Position numbers and translations under genes: made by a program
Assembly: GCF_028283705.1 (NCBI RefSeq)
Contig: NZ_JAPWKD010000011.1
Span: 434,001-498,000 of the forward strand
DNA: 64,000 nucleotides
DNA from: Pantoea sp.
GTDB taxonomy: Bacteria; Pseudomonadota; Gammaproteobacteria; Enterobacterales; Enterobacteriaceae
Direction of reading: 5' to 3'
Notes under the pieces: model-generated
Databases searched by the model: none
Seen by the model: only the letters and a program-made list of their open reading frames with translations
What the model was told of the DNA's origin: nothing
In this document: piece after piece, positions 43,841 to 52,722 of the stretch
Numbering within the stretch: position 1 is the first letter of the stretch
Layout of the letters: every line of letters begins with the position of its first letter

Positions 43841-44616
43841 TGAGCAAACCGACTATCGCCCTGAGCCATCTCAGAAAAAGTTACGGTGGCCATGACGTGC
43901 TGCACGACATCAGCCTGACAGCACAGGATGGCGATGTGATTTCGCTGATCGGTGCCAGTGGTTCGGGCAAAAGTACCCTGCTGCGCTGCATCCCGTTCCT
44001 CGAAATTCCCCAGGGGGGCGAGATCGCGGTAGGTGACGAAGTGGTCACCATCGATAATCCGCATGAAAAACTGAATCGCGAGCAGCGTAACCGCATCAAG
44101 CTGATGCGGATGCAGCTGGGTTTTGTGTTCCAGAGCTTTAATCTGTGGCCGCATAAAACCGTGTTGCAGAACATCATGGAAGCCCCGGTGCATGTACAAA
44201 AGCGCAGCCATAAAGAGGCGCTGGAAGAGGCCGAAGCGCTGTTGCACAAAGTGGGTTTGTATGAAAAACGCAACGCCTGGCCGTCACAGCTTTCGGGTGG
44301 GCAACAGCAACGTGTGGCGATTGCCCGCGCGCTGGCGCAGCAGCCGAAGGCGATTCTGTTCGATGAACCGACTTCGGCGCTGGACCCGGAACTGGTGGGG
44401 GAAGTGCTGCGCGTGATCCGCGGGCTGGCGGAGGAGGGGCGTACCATGATTATCGTGACGCACGAGATGGGTTTTGCCCGCGACGTTTCCAATAAAGCGG
44501 TGTTTTTGCATCAGGGTAAAATCGAAGAGTCAGGCTCACCGCAACAAGTGTTCAGCGACCCGATTTCGCCGCGCTGTAAGGCCTTTGTCAGCAGCCATTT
44601 GCAACGCAACAGCTAG
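43840..44616 (+). CDS. Polar amino-acid ABC transporter ATPase (HisP/GlnQ-like)
   Basis: 258 residues. Walker A 'LIGASGSGKSTLLRCI', Q-loop 'FVFQSFNLWPHKTVLQNIMEAP', signature 'QLSGGQQQRVAIARALAQQPKAILFDEPTSALDPELVGEVL' (with Walker B) and H-loop 'MIIVTHEMGFARD' are complete. Energises the two permeases. A short GTGTAA/TTACAC hairpin at 44631-44649 follows its stop. Confidence 0.95.
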   Translation: MSKPTIALSHLRKSYGGHDVLHDISLTAQDGDVISLIGASGSGKSTLLRCIPFLEIPQGGEIAVGDEVVTIDNPHEKLNREQRNRIKLMRMQLGFVFQSFNLWPHKTVLQNIMEAPVHVQKRSHKEALEEAEALLHKVGLYEKRNAWPSQLSGGQQQRVAIARALAQQPKAILFDEPTSALDPELVGEVLRVIRGLAEEGRTMIIVTHEMGFARDVSNKAVFLHQGKIEESGSPQQVFSDPISPRCKAFVSSHLQRNS

Positions 44617-44896
44617 TCCGCCTCATTTGAGTGTAAGTAGATTTTACACGATGCCTTAGAAATATCTGATTTCGCACTGGTGTGGTGCAAAAAGCAAGAC
44701 CACGCCAGTGCTGGAGTCAGATAATTATCCTCCCGATGTGCCTGGCGTTCGCAGGATCTGCTGTTTTTTAACCTGGTGCTATTCACACAAATCCCCGACG
44801 GAATGCGGCTTTATGGCTGATTTTCGCCGGTGGAGATGTGGCCGTACGCAGACTATTATCAGCGCTCGCATGACGTTTTAGCTGCGGGGTAAATTG

Positions 44897-45286
44897 ATGA
44901 TTGCGACGGTCTGGTTAGTGGAAGACGACGTATCCGTGAGCGAATCCCTTGGGTTCCTGTTGAAAGCACTGGATTATCAGGTGGTGGACTTTATTGATCT
45001 TACCGATTTTGAGGCCGCCACAGCGGGAGCCAGGCCGTTACGGGGTTGTCTGCTACTTGATGTGCCGCTGCCGGATATCAACGGACAAAACTGGCTGGCG
45101 GAACATAACCAACTTCATCCATTGTTGCCGGTGATTATTATGGCCGACCAGGGCACACCGGAAGAATATCGCCAGGATGCTTTTGCTTTTTTTATCAAAC
45201 CGCTCGATATGGAACCTTTACTGGAAAGTATTAAACAGGCGATGGAGGAAAGTGCGCGGCGCGTCGAGCGCTGGCACTCGGGGTAA
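44897..45286 (+). CDS. Stand-alone response-regulator receiver domain
   Basis: 129 residues forming just one REC domain of the FixJ/NtrC-like type: acidic pair 'WLVEDDVSV', phosphoacceptor Asp in 'GCLLLDVPLPDINGQNW', and Lys in 'FAFFIKPLDMEPLL'. The Thr/Ser switch position in 'VIIMADQG' is Ala. No DNA-binding or catalytic domain follows, and no histidine kinase is nearby; the next gene is convergent. ATG 44897 with GGGG upstream; TTG 44894 is in frame but less likely. It may be a phosphorelay intermediate or a remnant of a FixJ-type regulator. Confidence 0.8.
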   Translation: MIATVWLVEDDVSVSESLGFLLKALDYQVVDFIDLTDFEAATAGARPLRGCLLLDVPLPDINGQNWLAEHNQLHPLLPVIIMADQGTPEEYRQDAFAFFIKPLDMEPLLESIKQAMEESARRVERWHSG

Positions 45287-45291
45287 CGAAT

Positions 45292-46071
45292 TTAAACCAG
45301 TGCGACTTTCCCCTGCTGCAAGCGGCGCGAGGTGACAAAGCACAGCAGCGGTACCGGTAAAGTAAACAACAACAACAGCCATAACAGTACATACACGGCG
45401 TCAACGCCGTCATTTTGCAGGTTGTTGTAGAGTTGCACCGGCATTCCCTGAGGGAAGTAGGCAAAGATCATCACGATACCGAATTCGCCCATGGCACGCA
45501 CCCAGGCCAGGGCGGTAGCAGAAGCCAGACCCGGTGCCGCCAGCGGCACTGACAATCGCCAGAAACGTTGCCAGGGAGGTGCGCCGAGGGTGCGAGCGGC
45601 TTCAAGAATTTCTTTCGGCACGCCAGCGAAGGCGGAACGTGCGGCAGTGACAAAGTAAGGCAACGCGCCATACCATTGCGCCAGCACAAAGGCTGCCGGG
45701 TTATTCACCAGCGTCATGCCGAACCGTCCCAGTAACTCGCCGGGCACACTGTAAGGCCCATAGGCACTCACCAGCAAAATCCCCATCGCCAGCGGTGGCG
45801 TGAGTAGCGGGATCAACACCAGCAATTCCACGATCAGGCGCGCTTTCCCCCGCGCCTGTGACAGCCACCAGGCCACCGGTAATCCGCTGAGAAAAATCAG
45901 CAACAGCGCCACCCCTCCCAGCGCGAGGGAGGTAGCGATGGCATGGCTATCGCCCCATGCCAGCCGCAGATGTTGCCAGTGCGTCACGCCAATCAGCGTG
46001 ACGAACGGGACAGCCAGCAGCAACAGGGCCGGAAGTGAGAGCCACAACGCGGTGGACTGGCGTTTTCTCAT
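45292..46071 (-). CDS. Oxyanion-type ABC transporter permease (molybdate/tungstate/sulfate class)
   Basis: 259 residues with six membrane helices. The coupling loop 'VPKEILEAARTLGAPPWQRFWRLSVPLAAPGLASATALAWVRAMGEFGIVMIFA' is the ModB/CysT/WtpB type; the motif RAMGEFG is characteristic. It overlaps the binding-protein gene by 4 bp. No ATPase gene follows. Confidence 0.87.
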   Translation of the reverse strand: MRKRQSTALWLSLPALLLLAVPFVTLIGVTHWQHLRLAWGDSHAIATSLALGGVALLLIFLSGLPVAWWLSQARGKARLIVELLVLIPLLTPPLAMGILLVSAYGPYSVPGELLGRFGMTLVNNPAAFVLAQWYGALPYFVTAARSAFAGVPKEILEAARTLGAPPWQRFWRLSVPLAAPGLASATALAWVRAMGEFGIVMIFAYFPQGMPVQLYNNLQNDGVDAVYVLLWLLLLFTLPVPLLCFVTSRRLQQGKVALV

Positions 46072-46994
46072 GGCTGGTACAGCACGCCACCTTTCGGTGC
46101 CGCATAGCCGTTCTGTTTCAACAGCGTCTGGCCCGGCTGGCTCAGCATAAAGTCAACGAAGGCTTTACCGGCAGCGGTGCCGTTTGGCGCGTTTTTCAGC
46201 ACCGCGGCGTAATACACCATCGGTTGAGTATGCAGGGTTTTTTCCTCGCCTTTGCTGTCTTTCACCTGGAAGCTGACCGTGTCATACCACTGTTTCGCCT
46301 GATCCGGGTTGCTCAGGTTGATTTCATCCGGCAGCGCGATATAAGGCAGATGGGCGGAGATCACTTCACTTTCGTAACCGGCCGCAGCATCAACCTGGCC
46401 ACTCTCAAGGCGCGCCAGCAGGCCACCTTCCAGATGGGTTTGCGCCGGGTTTTGTACCCCGCCCATGATTTTTTCGGCGATGCCCGGCTGGTGGTAATAC
46501 TTCTCAGCCAGCAGCAGGGTAAAGACAATGTTCTGGCCTTTCGGATCGTTAATTGGGTCGGTGCGGCCAAATTTCAGCCCTGGCGTTGCCAGCACTTTCA
46601 GCCAGCTGGCATCGCTGCCTTTGGCCTGAGCAAACTGCTGAGCGTATTTCCCTTTCGGGCTGTAGGCGATCACCATGCTGGTACTGGCAACCGGCACTGC
46701 GGTATCGATCAGTCCGGCATCTTTCAGGATCTGCATCGGCCCTGGGGTGATGGAAACAAACACATCGGCAGTGATTTTCTTACTCGCCAGCAGGCGAGCC
46801 ATACCGTAAGCCCCCTGGCCTTGTCCCTGGTAATTACCGTTATTTTCTTTAGCAAACGCTGGACCTAACGCCTGGTCCATGACTTTGCCCATCGAACCGG
46901 CATAGGTCACACGGATGTCAGTATTTGCCAGGGCATTAAGACTGAGACTCGCGCCTGCGGTGAGCAGTAACGCGCTAAGCAGTTTATGTTGCAT
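46068..46994 (-). CDS. Periplasmic oxyanion-binding protein (ModA/WtpA-like)
   Basis: About 308 residues from ATG 46994, with signal peptide (KLLSALLLTAGASLSLNALA); the open frame reaches 47054 but lacks a start as good. 'IRVTYAGSMGKVMDQALGPAFAKE' and 'YQGQGQGAYGMARLLASKKITADVFVSI' show the N-terminal lobe of type II binding proteins of the molybdate/tungstate group, and 'FGRTDPINDPKGQN' is the usual hinge. Ligand unproven. Its stop overlaps the permease start (ATGA). Confidence 0.85.
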   Translation of the reverse strand: MQHKLLSALLLTAGASLSLNALANTDIRVTYAGSMGKVMDQALGPAFAKENNGNYQGQGQGAYGMARLLASKKITADVFVSITPGPMQILKDAGLIDTAVPVASTSMVIAYSPKGKYAQQFAQAKGSDASWLKVLATPGLKFGRTDPINDPKGQNIVFTLLLAEKYYHQPGIAEKIMGGVQNPAQTHLEGGLLARLESGQVDAAAGYESEVISAHLPYIALPDEINLSNPDQAKQWYDTVSFQVKDSKGEEKTLHTQPMVYYAAVLKNAPNGTAAGKAFVDFMLSQPGQTLLKQNGYAAPKGGVLYQP

Positions 46995-47082
46995 TCCATT
47001 TCTCGCTATATAATTAGGTAAATAACGATTAACAGGATAAGCATAACGAAGCAAGGAGTAAACTATTGCGAAATATAGCGAA

Positions 47083-47102
47083 AGGCCCGACGACGCGGGC
47101 CT
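47083..47102. terminator. Rho-independent terminator (leftward)
   Basis: AGGCCCG and CGGGCCT form a 7-bp stem with a 6-nt loop followed on the minus strand by TTTCGCTATATTT, directly after the DsbA-like gene. Confidence 0.75.
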
Positions 47103-47108
47103 CGGGAG

Positions 47109-47669
47109 TCAGGCAAGAATACGTTTTGCCCAGGATTCGATCTCATCACCACTGCCAATATCCGCCTGCACCAGCCCATTGACAATAAAGGTGGGTGACA
47201 CGTGGATACCGTTCTGGCGTGAATATTTGCAATGCCATTTGATTTCATTCTGCAATTCGGCACGGTCAAAAGGCTCGCGTGCATTGACACCGCTGTATTG
47301 CTCCAGACGATCGAGGAGCTGGTTCGGCGTGGTATCCATATTGGGGCCGCGGGCGTGATCGGTGAACTCGAACTCTTCGCGGTGATCGGCCACTGCTTTC
47401 AGCACCGCTTTGGCGGCGGCTTTGCCTGCGGGCAGGGTGGACGCGGCAAGAATGTAGCGCACAATCAGGCCGGAATACATATGCCACGGCTGTGATTGCA
47501 AACAGATTTTCAGCGTCATCTTCTCTTCGCCGACCAGGTTTAATAACGCATCGAACTTATTAAATGCGCGCACCGAAAACGGGCAGGTTGGTTCGAGAAA
47601 CACTTCAAACACCTTCGGGCCGTGGCCCCAGACCAGTGGATCGGCATGCAATGCGGTTGACTGACTCAT
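47109..47669 (-). CDS. DsbA-family thioredoxin-fold protein
   Basis: 186 residues without signal peptide, so cytoplasmic. 'VFEVFLEPTCPFSVRAFNKFD' has the active-site motif CPFS in place of the two-cysteine CxxC, and the cis-Pro 'HVSPTFIVNGLVQAD' is present. Family members are disulfide isomerase-, 2-hydroxychromene isomerase- or glutathione-dependent oxidoreductase-like. A single Cys suggests a thiol-conjugation or glutaredoxin-like role. No operon partner. Confidence 0.8.
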   Translation of the reverse strand: MSQSTALHADPLVWGHGPKVFEVFLEPTCPFSVRAFNKFDALLNLVGEEKMTLKICLQSQPWHMYSGLIVRYILAASTLPAGKAAAKAVLKAVADHREEFEFTDHARGPNMDTTPNQLLDRLEQYSGVNAREPFDRAELQNEIKWHCKYSRQNGIHVSPTFIVNGLVQADIGSGDEIESWAKRILA

Positions 47670-47960
47670 CGTGACTCCCTGTGTAGAGAAAAAGTTTTTC
47701 TACTTTGACAAAGCGTTGCGGTGGCGACCAGCACAAGCTCAGGCTTTTTTGTTACAAAGCCATTCTCTGGTGTCATAATTCGTGCCAGATAAAAATCAGT
47801 TTACAGATCCGCGAGCTACGAAATTGTCAGGCGCGATGCCCTTTGCCAGCTAAATAACCAACTATAGTTATCCTACATTTTCGTTGTTTCAGGCGCTGCA
47901 GCCGTCGCGCCTTTTGTATTCATTTGCCCGGAGCTGAGAGAGATAAAAAAGAGGTTAATT

Positions 47961-48230
47961 GTGCTTGCCGAAATTTCCTGGAAAATCATCCATCAGGTTA
48001 TCAATCAAACGATTGCGGAGATGGTGGATGAGCAGCAGACGCTGGATGTGTTGACCCTGCGTGGGCGGTTAAGGGAAATGGCCGAAAACGAGAGCGATGA
48101 AGAGATGGTGCTATGTTACTGGCAGGCGATGAAAGTGCTGACGCACCTGCCGCCGACGGTGACAGCCAGTCAGTTGATTGAGGCGGCGCGTAACGCCTTT
48201 CGTAGCCCGATTAATCATGACCCGCTTTAA
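47961..48230 (+). CDS. Small helical protein, unrecognised
   Basis: 89 residues from GTG 47961 with AGAGG 6-7 nt upstream. Predicted all-helical and amphipathic, acidic, with one Cys-Tyr-Trp cluster ('EEMVLCYWQAMKVLTHLPPTV'). Size and make-up recall small enterobacterial biofilm/stress regulators such as YmgB/AriR, but I see no convincing match. No signal peptide or membrane helix. Followed by a small CTGC-TTC-GCAG hairpin. Function unknown. Confidence 0.6.
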   Translation: MLAEISWKIIHQVINQTIAEMVDEQQTLDVLTLRGRLREMAENESDEEMVLCYWQAMKVLTHLPPTVTASQLIEAARNAFRSPINHDPL

Positions 48231-48336
48231 CGCTGCTTCGCAGCAGGTGCTAACATAATCGTATGATTATTCAGCATAATAATGGGGCATGATTTGATAA
48301 ACTTCTGTCGTCAGAGACCAACCACTGAGGACAGCA

Positions 48337-49353
48337 ATGAAAATTACGAGCTATGCCGCCATGCAGGCGGGTGAGGCGCTGGTGCCTTACGAATACGAGG
48401 CCGGTCCATTGGCTGCCGAGGATGTGCAGGTAGAGGTGGATTACTGTGGTGTCTGCCACTCCGATCTGTCGATGATTGATAATGAATGGGGCGGCTCAAC
48501 CTATCCGCTGATTGCCGGTCACGAAGTGATTGGGCGTGTGGTGGCGCTGGGGGACGCGGCGCAGAATAAAGGGCTGAGTCTCGGCCAGCGTGTCGGTATC
48601 GGCTGGACAGCCAAAAGCTGCCAGCACTGTGATGCCTGTATCACCGGTGACCAGGTCAACTGCGAAAACGGTAAGGTCTCCACCATCAATAACCACGGTG
48701 GATTCGCCAGCCATCTGCGCGCTAACTGGCAATGGGTGATCCCGTTGCCAGAATCGCTTGATATTGCTACCGCCGGTCCGTTGCTGTGTGGCGGTATCAC
48801 GGTGTTTAAACCGTTGCTGATGAACAACATCACCGCGACCAGCCGCGTTGGGGTGATTGGTATCGGTGGCCTCGGTCATATGGCGATCAAACTGTTGCGC
48901 GCGATGGGGGCGGAAGTCACCGCGTTCAGTTCGTCTGCCGGTAAAACCGAATCGATTCTGGCGATGGGCGCTGACCGCGTGGTCAACAGCCGTGACCCGG
49001 AGGCGCTGAATGCATTGGCAGGACAGTTTGATTTGATTATCAGCACCGTGGCGGTGGATCTCGACTGGAAACCCTATTACCAGGCACTGGCGCGTCAGGG
49101 CAAGTTCCACACCGTGGGTGCGGTGATGAAGCCGTTTGAAGTTCCGGCATTTAGCCTGATTGTTGGTGACCGTGCGGTTACGGGTTCTTCCACCGGTTCA
49201 CCGGGTCAGCTGCGTGCGTTGCTGAAACTGGCATCACGCGTTGATATCGCGCCGACCGTGGAAGAATTCCCGATGTCGAAAGTGAATGACGCGCTCGATC
49301 ATGTCCGTGCTGGTAAAGCGCATTATCGCGTGGTGCTGAAGGCAGATTTCTGA
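48337..49353 (+). CDS. Zinc-dependent alcohol dehydrogenase (YahK/CAD-like)
   Basis: 338 residues of the medium-chain dehydrogenase family. Catalytic zinc ligands '[11 protein letters not shown]' (Cys) and '[10 protein letters not shown]' (His-Glu); structural zinc Cys in '[16 protein letters not shown]'; Rossmann '[29 protein letters not shown]' at about residue 172. 'SSS' after the last strand suggests NADP preference, as in cinnamyl-alcohol/aldehyde reductases. Probably detoxifies aldehydes. ACTGAGG upstream of ATG. Confidence 0.92.
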   Translation: MKITSYAAMQAGEALVPYEYEAGPLAAEDVQVEVDYCGVCHSDLSMIDNEWGGSTYPLIAGHEVIGRVVALGDAAQNKGLSLGQRVGIGWTAKSCQHCDACITGDQVNCENGKVSTINNHGGFASHLRANWQWVIPLPESLDIATAGPLLCGGITVFKPLLMNNITATSRVGVIGIGGLGHMAIKLLRAMGAEVTAFSSSAGKTESILAMGADRVVNSRDPEALNALAGQFDLIISTVAVDLDWKPYYQALARQGKFHTVGAVMKPFEVPAFSLIVGDRAVTGSSTGSPGQLRALLKLASRVDIAPTVEEFPMSKVNDALDHVRAGKAHYRVVLKADF

Positions 49354-49370
49354 CGCCGGGTATTTAATGA

Positions 49371-49396
49371 TCACGGCGCGATGGCTCGCGCCGTGA
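49371..49396. terminator. Bidirectional hairpin
   Basis: TCACGGCGCG and CGCGCCGTGA form a 10-bp stem with a 6-nt loop, between the convergent alcohol dehydrogenase and PepSY genes. Confidence 0.7.
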
Positions 49397-49404
49397 GTTA
49401 AGGT

Positions 49405-51156
49405 TTACCCCTGTGAATCATCCTTTTCGCCGAGGAAGAAATACCACAGCGGAATCGACATCAGCGCGGTAAACACCGTGGTGTAGAGCGCGATCATAAA
49501 GCCCTGGGTCAGATACATGGTCAGTGACCAGCTGCTGAACGGGATACCATATTGTTCAATCACGCCACCGATAATCGCATTACTCATCACCGTGCCGACA
49601 ATCAGCGCCAGCACACACAGCCCATACAGGAAGTGACGCATCTCCTTGCGTTTCACGGCAAATCGGGCGCGAATAATGCCAAGCGGCGATTGCTGCGCGG
49701 CCAGCAGCACCTGCGCATCAACCGGTGCGCGTTGCTGAGCACGGAAGCGCAGGATATCGACCAGCAAAAACGCCAGCAGACTCACGCCCATTACTGGCAG
49801 CGCATAACCGAGCGCCAGTGCCAGCAGCAAACAGCCCCCTTTGGCATAGTGTGGTAACGCCAGCCAGGCGGCTGTCAAAGTCTGGGACGGACTGGCTTCT
49901 GCCTGCTGTGGACGACGCAGCCACCACATGCGATAACCCAACACAATCATGGTGCATAAACCCAGACCGAAGGCCGCCAGCAGCAGCTGATTTGCCAGGC
50001 CGAACAACACCCCCATGTGCGCATCCACACCCCAGCGTGTCAGCTTCGCCACCAGCGGGAAACGATCGAAATACACATGATCGACGATGGTGAAATCCTG
50101 TGGATTCACTGACACGGCATCCACCTGAGTCGGCCAGCTGCGATCGATTTCGCTTACCGTCCATGCCTTATCAGCATTTTTCGGCTGACGTAACTCCAGT
50201 TTGGTCGCCGAGATTCCGGCAGCTCGCGCTGCGTGCAACGCGCGATCCCAGTCGCCATCGGCGACATTGACCGGGCCATGTTGTACCGGCATCGCCATCG
50301 TCGACATATCCATGCCCGGCATACTTTGATGGTCGGCATGGGGGTCGGCGGCCATCGCAGGTTCATCGTGGTTGAGCGCGGTGTTGACCTGTGGCGTCAG
50401 CCAGTTCAGTTCGGTGCGCCAGCGATCAATATTGCCACCTGCCCATTGCGACCAGGTCAGTCCGGTGACGGAGAAAAACAGTAAGCCCAGCAGCAGCGTC
50501 AGGCCAAGGGTGATGTGCCAGTGTCGGCTAAAGGCAAAGCGTCCACGTGGCGTTTTTGCCTTGCGGCGTGGACGCGTCCCTAGCCACAGCAGTACACCGC
50601 CGAGCGCCGCCACCCACAGCCAGGAAGCTGCCAGCTCGCTGTAGTTGCGGCCCAAGTCCCCCAACAACAGGCTGCTGTGCAGCAGGTCGATGGTCATGCG
50701 CAGTGGCAGCACGCCACTGGTGCCATAGACCGTCATATCGCCTTTCACCTGTAAGGTGTAGGGATCGATAAATACCGAACGTGACTGCGAAACACCGAGG
50801 GAGGGATCGCTGAACTGCACACGCGTGGTATCGCTGGCACCCGGTGCCGGGCGAACGGCATAGATACGTTGTTTCTCACCAGCATAAGCGCGGGCAGCGG
50901 CGATTTGTGCCGACAAGGGTTGTGCGTGGTCACCAGGCTGAACACTTAACGCGTCTTTATACAGCACGTTTTCCAGCTGGGGTGTCAGCACATACAGTGT
51001 GCCGCTCAGCGCAGCGATAAAGATAAAAGGGGCGACAAACAGGCCGATATAGAAATGTAAGCGGCGTAGCAAATTAAGCACCGCGCCGCGCGGTGCTACA
51101 GAGTGAACAGCAGACAAAGCCGTCTTCCTTGCGATAAAAGAATGCTCAAGCGTCAT
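49405..51156 (-). CDS. PepSY-associated transmembrane protein with His/Met-rich loop
   Basis: 583 residues: N-terminal membrane anchor 'LHFYIGLFVAPFIFIAALSGTLYVLTPQLENVLY' of the PepSY_TM family, a periplasmic PepSY region, further helices near 180-220 and 370-560. The periplasmic part has a His/Met-rich insert ('HADHQSMPGMDMSTMAMPVQHGP', residues about 270-295) that looks like a Cu or Fe binding loop. PepSY_TM proteins are linked to reductase steps of metal and siderophore uptake. Probably in one operon with the DUF2946 gene 30 bp upstream. Confidence 0.87.
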   Translation of the reverse strand: MTLEHSFIARKTALSAVHSVAPRGAVLNLLRRLHFYIGLFVAPFIFIAALSGTLYVLTPQLENVLYKDALSVQPGDHAQPLSAQIAAARAYAGEKQRIYAVRPAPGASDTTRVQFSDPSLGVSQSRSVFIDPYTLQVKGDMTVYGTSGVLPLRMTIDLLHSSLLLGDLGRNYSELAASWLWVAALGGVLLWLGTRPRRKAKTPRGRFAFSRHWHITLGLTLLLGLLFFSVTGLTWSQWAGGNIDRWRTELNWLTPQVNTALNHDEPAMAADPHADHQSMPGMDMSTMAMPVQHGPVNVADGDWDRALHAARAAGISATKLELRQPKNADKAWTVSEIDRSWPTQVDAVSVNPQDFTIVDHVYFDRFPLVAKLTRWGVDAHMGVLFGLANQLLLAAFGLGLCTMIVLGYRMWWLRRPQQAEASPSQTLTAAWLALPHYAKGGCLLLALALGYALPVMGVSLLAFLLVDILRFRAQQRAPVDAQVLLAAQQSPLGIIRARFAVKRKEMRHFLYGLCVLALIVGTVMSNAIIGGVIEQYGIPFSSWSLTMYLTQGFMIALYTTVFTALMSIPLWYFFLGEKDDSQG

Positions 51157-51186
51157 CCAGCGGGATGCGCTACCGTTTGAATCATG

Positions 51187-51585
51187 TCAGCAGGAGAGAA
51201 GGGCAGGCGGCGCGCGCGGTCGGTGGGTTGCGACTTGACGACGGGTCACCGGCGCGATGACGCAGGGCAGCGGTGGGGCGCGGGAAATTACCAGCATCAG
51301 CCAGATGAAGGGGATAAACACCCACATCATCAACGGCACATGCACCAGCAAATCACAGTAGCCACAGGCGAATTCGCCATCGTCCATCATATGATGATCC
51401 ATGCCCGGCATCGCCATATCCGGCATGGCATCGTGATGCATAGGCATGTCGGCCATCATGCTTTGCATGTGGTTCTGACGTTCCAGCAACGTTTTCGATA
51501 CCACCGGCGCAACAAACAGCAACAACACCGCCACGATGGCGATGCAGACAGTCAGGCGCTGGCGAATTGCAGACGAAAACATCAT
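51187..51585 (-). CDS. DUF2946 membrane protein, His/Met-rich
   Basis: 132 residues. An N-terminal helix 'LTVCIAIVAVLLLFVAPVV', a Met/His/Asp-rich periplasmic middle ('MADMPMHHDAMPDMAMPGMDHHMMDDG') with 'CGYCDLL', a second helix 'MMWVFIPFIWLMLVI' and a basic tail. DUF2946 proteins often lie next to copper-related TonB receptors and PepSY proteins. The Met/His clusters fit Cu(I)/Cu(II) binding. Cotranscribed with the PepSY gene. Confidence 0.82.
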   Translation of the reverse strand: MMFSSAIRQRLTVCIAIVAVLLLFVAPVVSKTLLERQNHMQSMMADMPMHHDAMPDMAMPGMDHHMMDDGEFACGYCDLLVHVPLMMWVFIPFIWLMLVISRAPPLPCVIAPVTRRQVATHRPRAPPALLSC

Positions 51586-51772
51586 GGCGGAAACGGAGGT
51601 TACTGATTAAATTGGGCGGAAGTGTAACGCGATTACCTGTGATGGGTTAAAAAAACTGAAGGCATTGAAGAAATAATTCGCATCTTTTGAAAAAAATCAC
51701 GTAACACCCAGCTTTTGTTAACCTTAATGCAACCTGACAAGATCAATAGAGAAACATTAAAGCGGAGAAGCA

Positions 51773-52714
51773 ATGAAGATTGTCACCCTTGACGGCGATA
51801 CCCTACCGCGTGCGCCACAACGTCCCCAATGGTGTACCGACTGGCAGTATCGCGCCACCACCTCGCTGGCGGAACTGGTCCATGTACTGCATGATGCGGA
51901 GATGGTGATCACCAACAAGGTGCCGTTGCGCGCTGATACGCTGCGCCAGCTGCCCGCCTTACGTTACGTCTGCGTGGCGGCTACCGGTTATGACTGCATC
52001 GATCTGGCGGCCTGTCGCGAGCGGGGCATTGTCGTCAGCAACGTACCGGGCTACTCCACGCGCAGCGTGGCGGAAGGGGTGATTGCGGCATTATTTGCCC
52101 TGCGACGTCATCTGGTGGACTACGTCAACAGCACGCGTAGCGCCTGGCCTGCCTCGTCGCATTTTTGCGCGCATCGTCAGCCGATCCAGGACATCTATGG
52201 TGCGACCCTGGGGATCATCGGAAAAGGCGATATTGGCCGCGCCGTTGGAGAGATGGCTCAGGCGCTGGGGATGAAAGTGTTATATGCCGACCGTAAAGGC
52301 AGCAGCGTCTTGCGTGATGGGTATGTGCCGTTTGAGCAGGTACTGGCGCAAAGCGATGTGCTGACGCTGCATTGCCCGCTGACGCCAGAAACAAAGCAGC
52401 TGATCAATTTATCCGCGCTGGCGCAGATGAAGCCTTCCGCCCTGCTGATCAACACTGCGCGTGGCGGTCTGATCAACGAAACCGAGCTGGCCCATGCGTT
52501 GCGCCAGGGGGTGATTGCCGGGGCGGCACTGGATGTGCTGACCAGTGAACCACCCGCTGCCGATCATCCGCTATTGCAGCCTGATGTACCTAACCTGATG
52601 CTGACGCCGCATATCGCCTGGGCCAGCCAGCAGGGGGTTGCCAACCTGTTGCGCGGTATTGAACGCAATCTCGCCGGATTCTGGCAGGGCACTGCGCAAA
52701 ATGTGGTGAGTTAA
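51773..52714 (+). CDS. D-2-hydroxyacid dehydrogenase (hydroxypyruvate/glycerate reductase type)
   Basis: 313 residues. Rossmann 'LGIIGKGDIGRAVGEMAQALG' near residue 145, and catalytic Arg, Glu and His in 'INTARGGLINE', 'LTSEPPAADHP' and 'TPHIAWAS'. 'AATGYDCIDLAACRERGIVVSNVPGYST' is the usual substrate loop. NAD(P)H-dependent reduction of hydroxypyruvate or glyoxylate is likely. AGCGGAGAAGCA precedes the ATG. Convergent with glutaminase (8-bp gap). Confidence 0.9.
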   Translation: MKIVTLDGDTLPRAPQRPQWCTDWQYRATTSLAELVHVLHDAEMVITNKVPLRADTLRQLPALRYVCVAATGYDCIDLAACRERGIVVSNVPGYSTRSVAEGVIAALFALRRHLVDYVNSTRSAWPASSHFCAHRQPIQDIYGATLGIIGKGDIGRAVGEMAQALGMKVLYADRKGSSVLRDGYVPFEQVLAQSDVLTLHCPLTPETKQLINLSALAQMKPSALLINTARGGLINETELAHALRQGVIAGAALDVLTSEPPAADHPLLQPDVPNLMLTPHIAWASQQGVANLLRGIERNLAGFWQGTAQNVVS

Positions 52715-52722
52715 GCGCACGA

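Noticed and set aside
46035-46868. 277-codon plus-strand frame opposite the oxyanion-binding protein
   Set aside because: Antisense shadow; the minus-strand gene has a signal peptide and family motifs.
48496-49110. 204-codon minus-strand frame within the alcohol dehydrogenase
   Set aside because: Antisense shadow of a well-supported zinc dehydrogenase.
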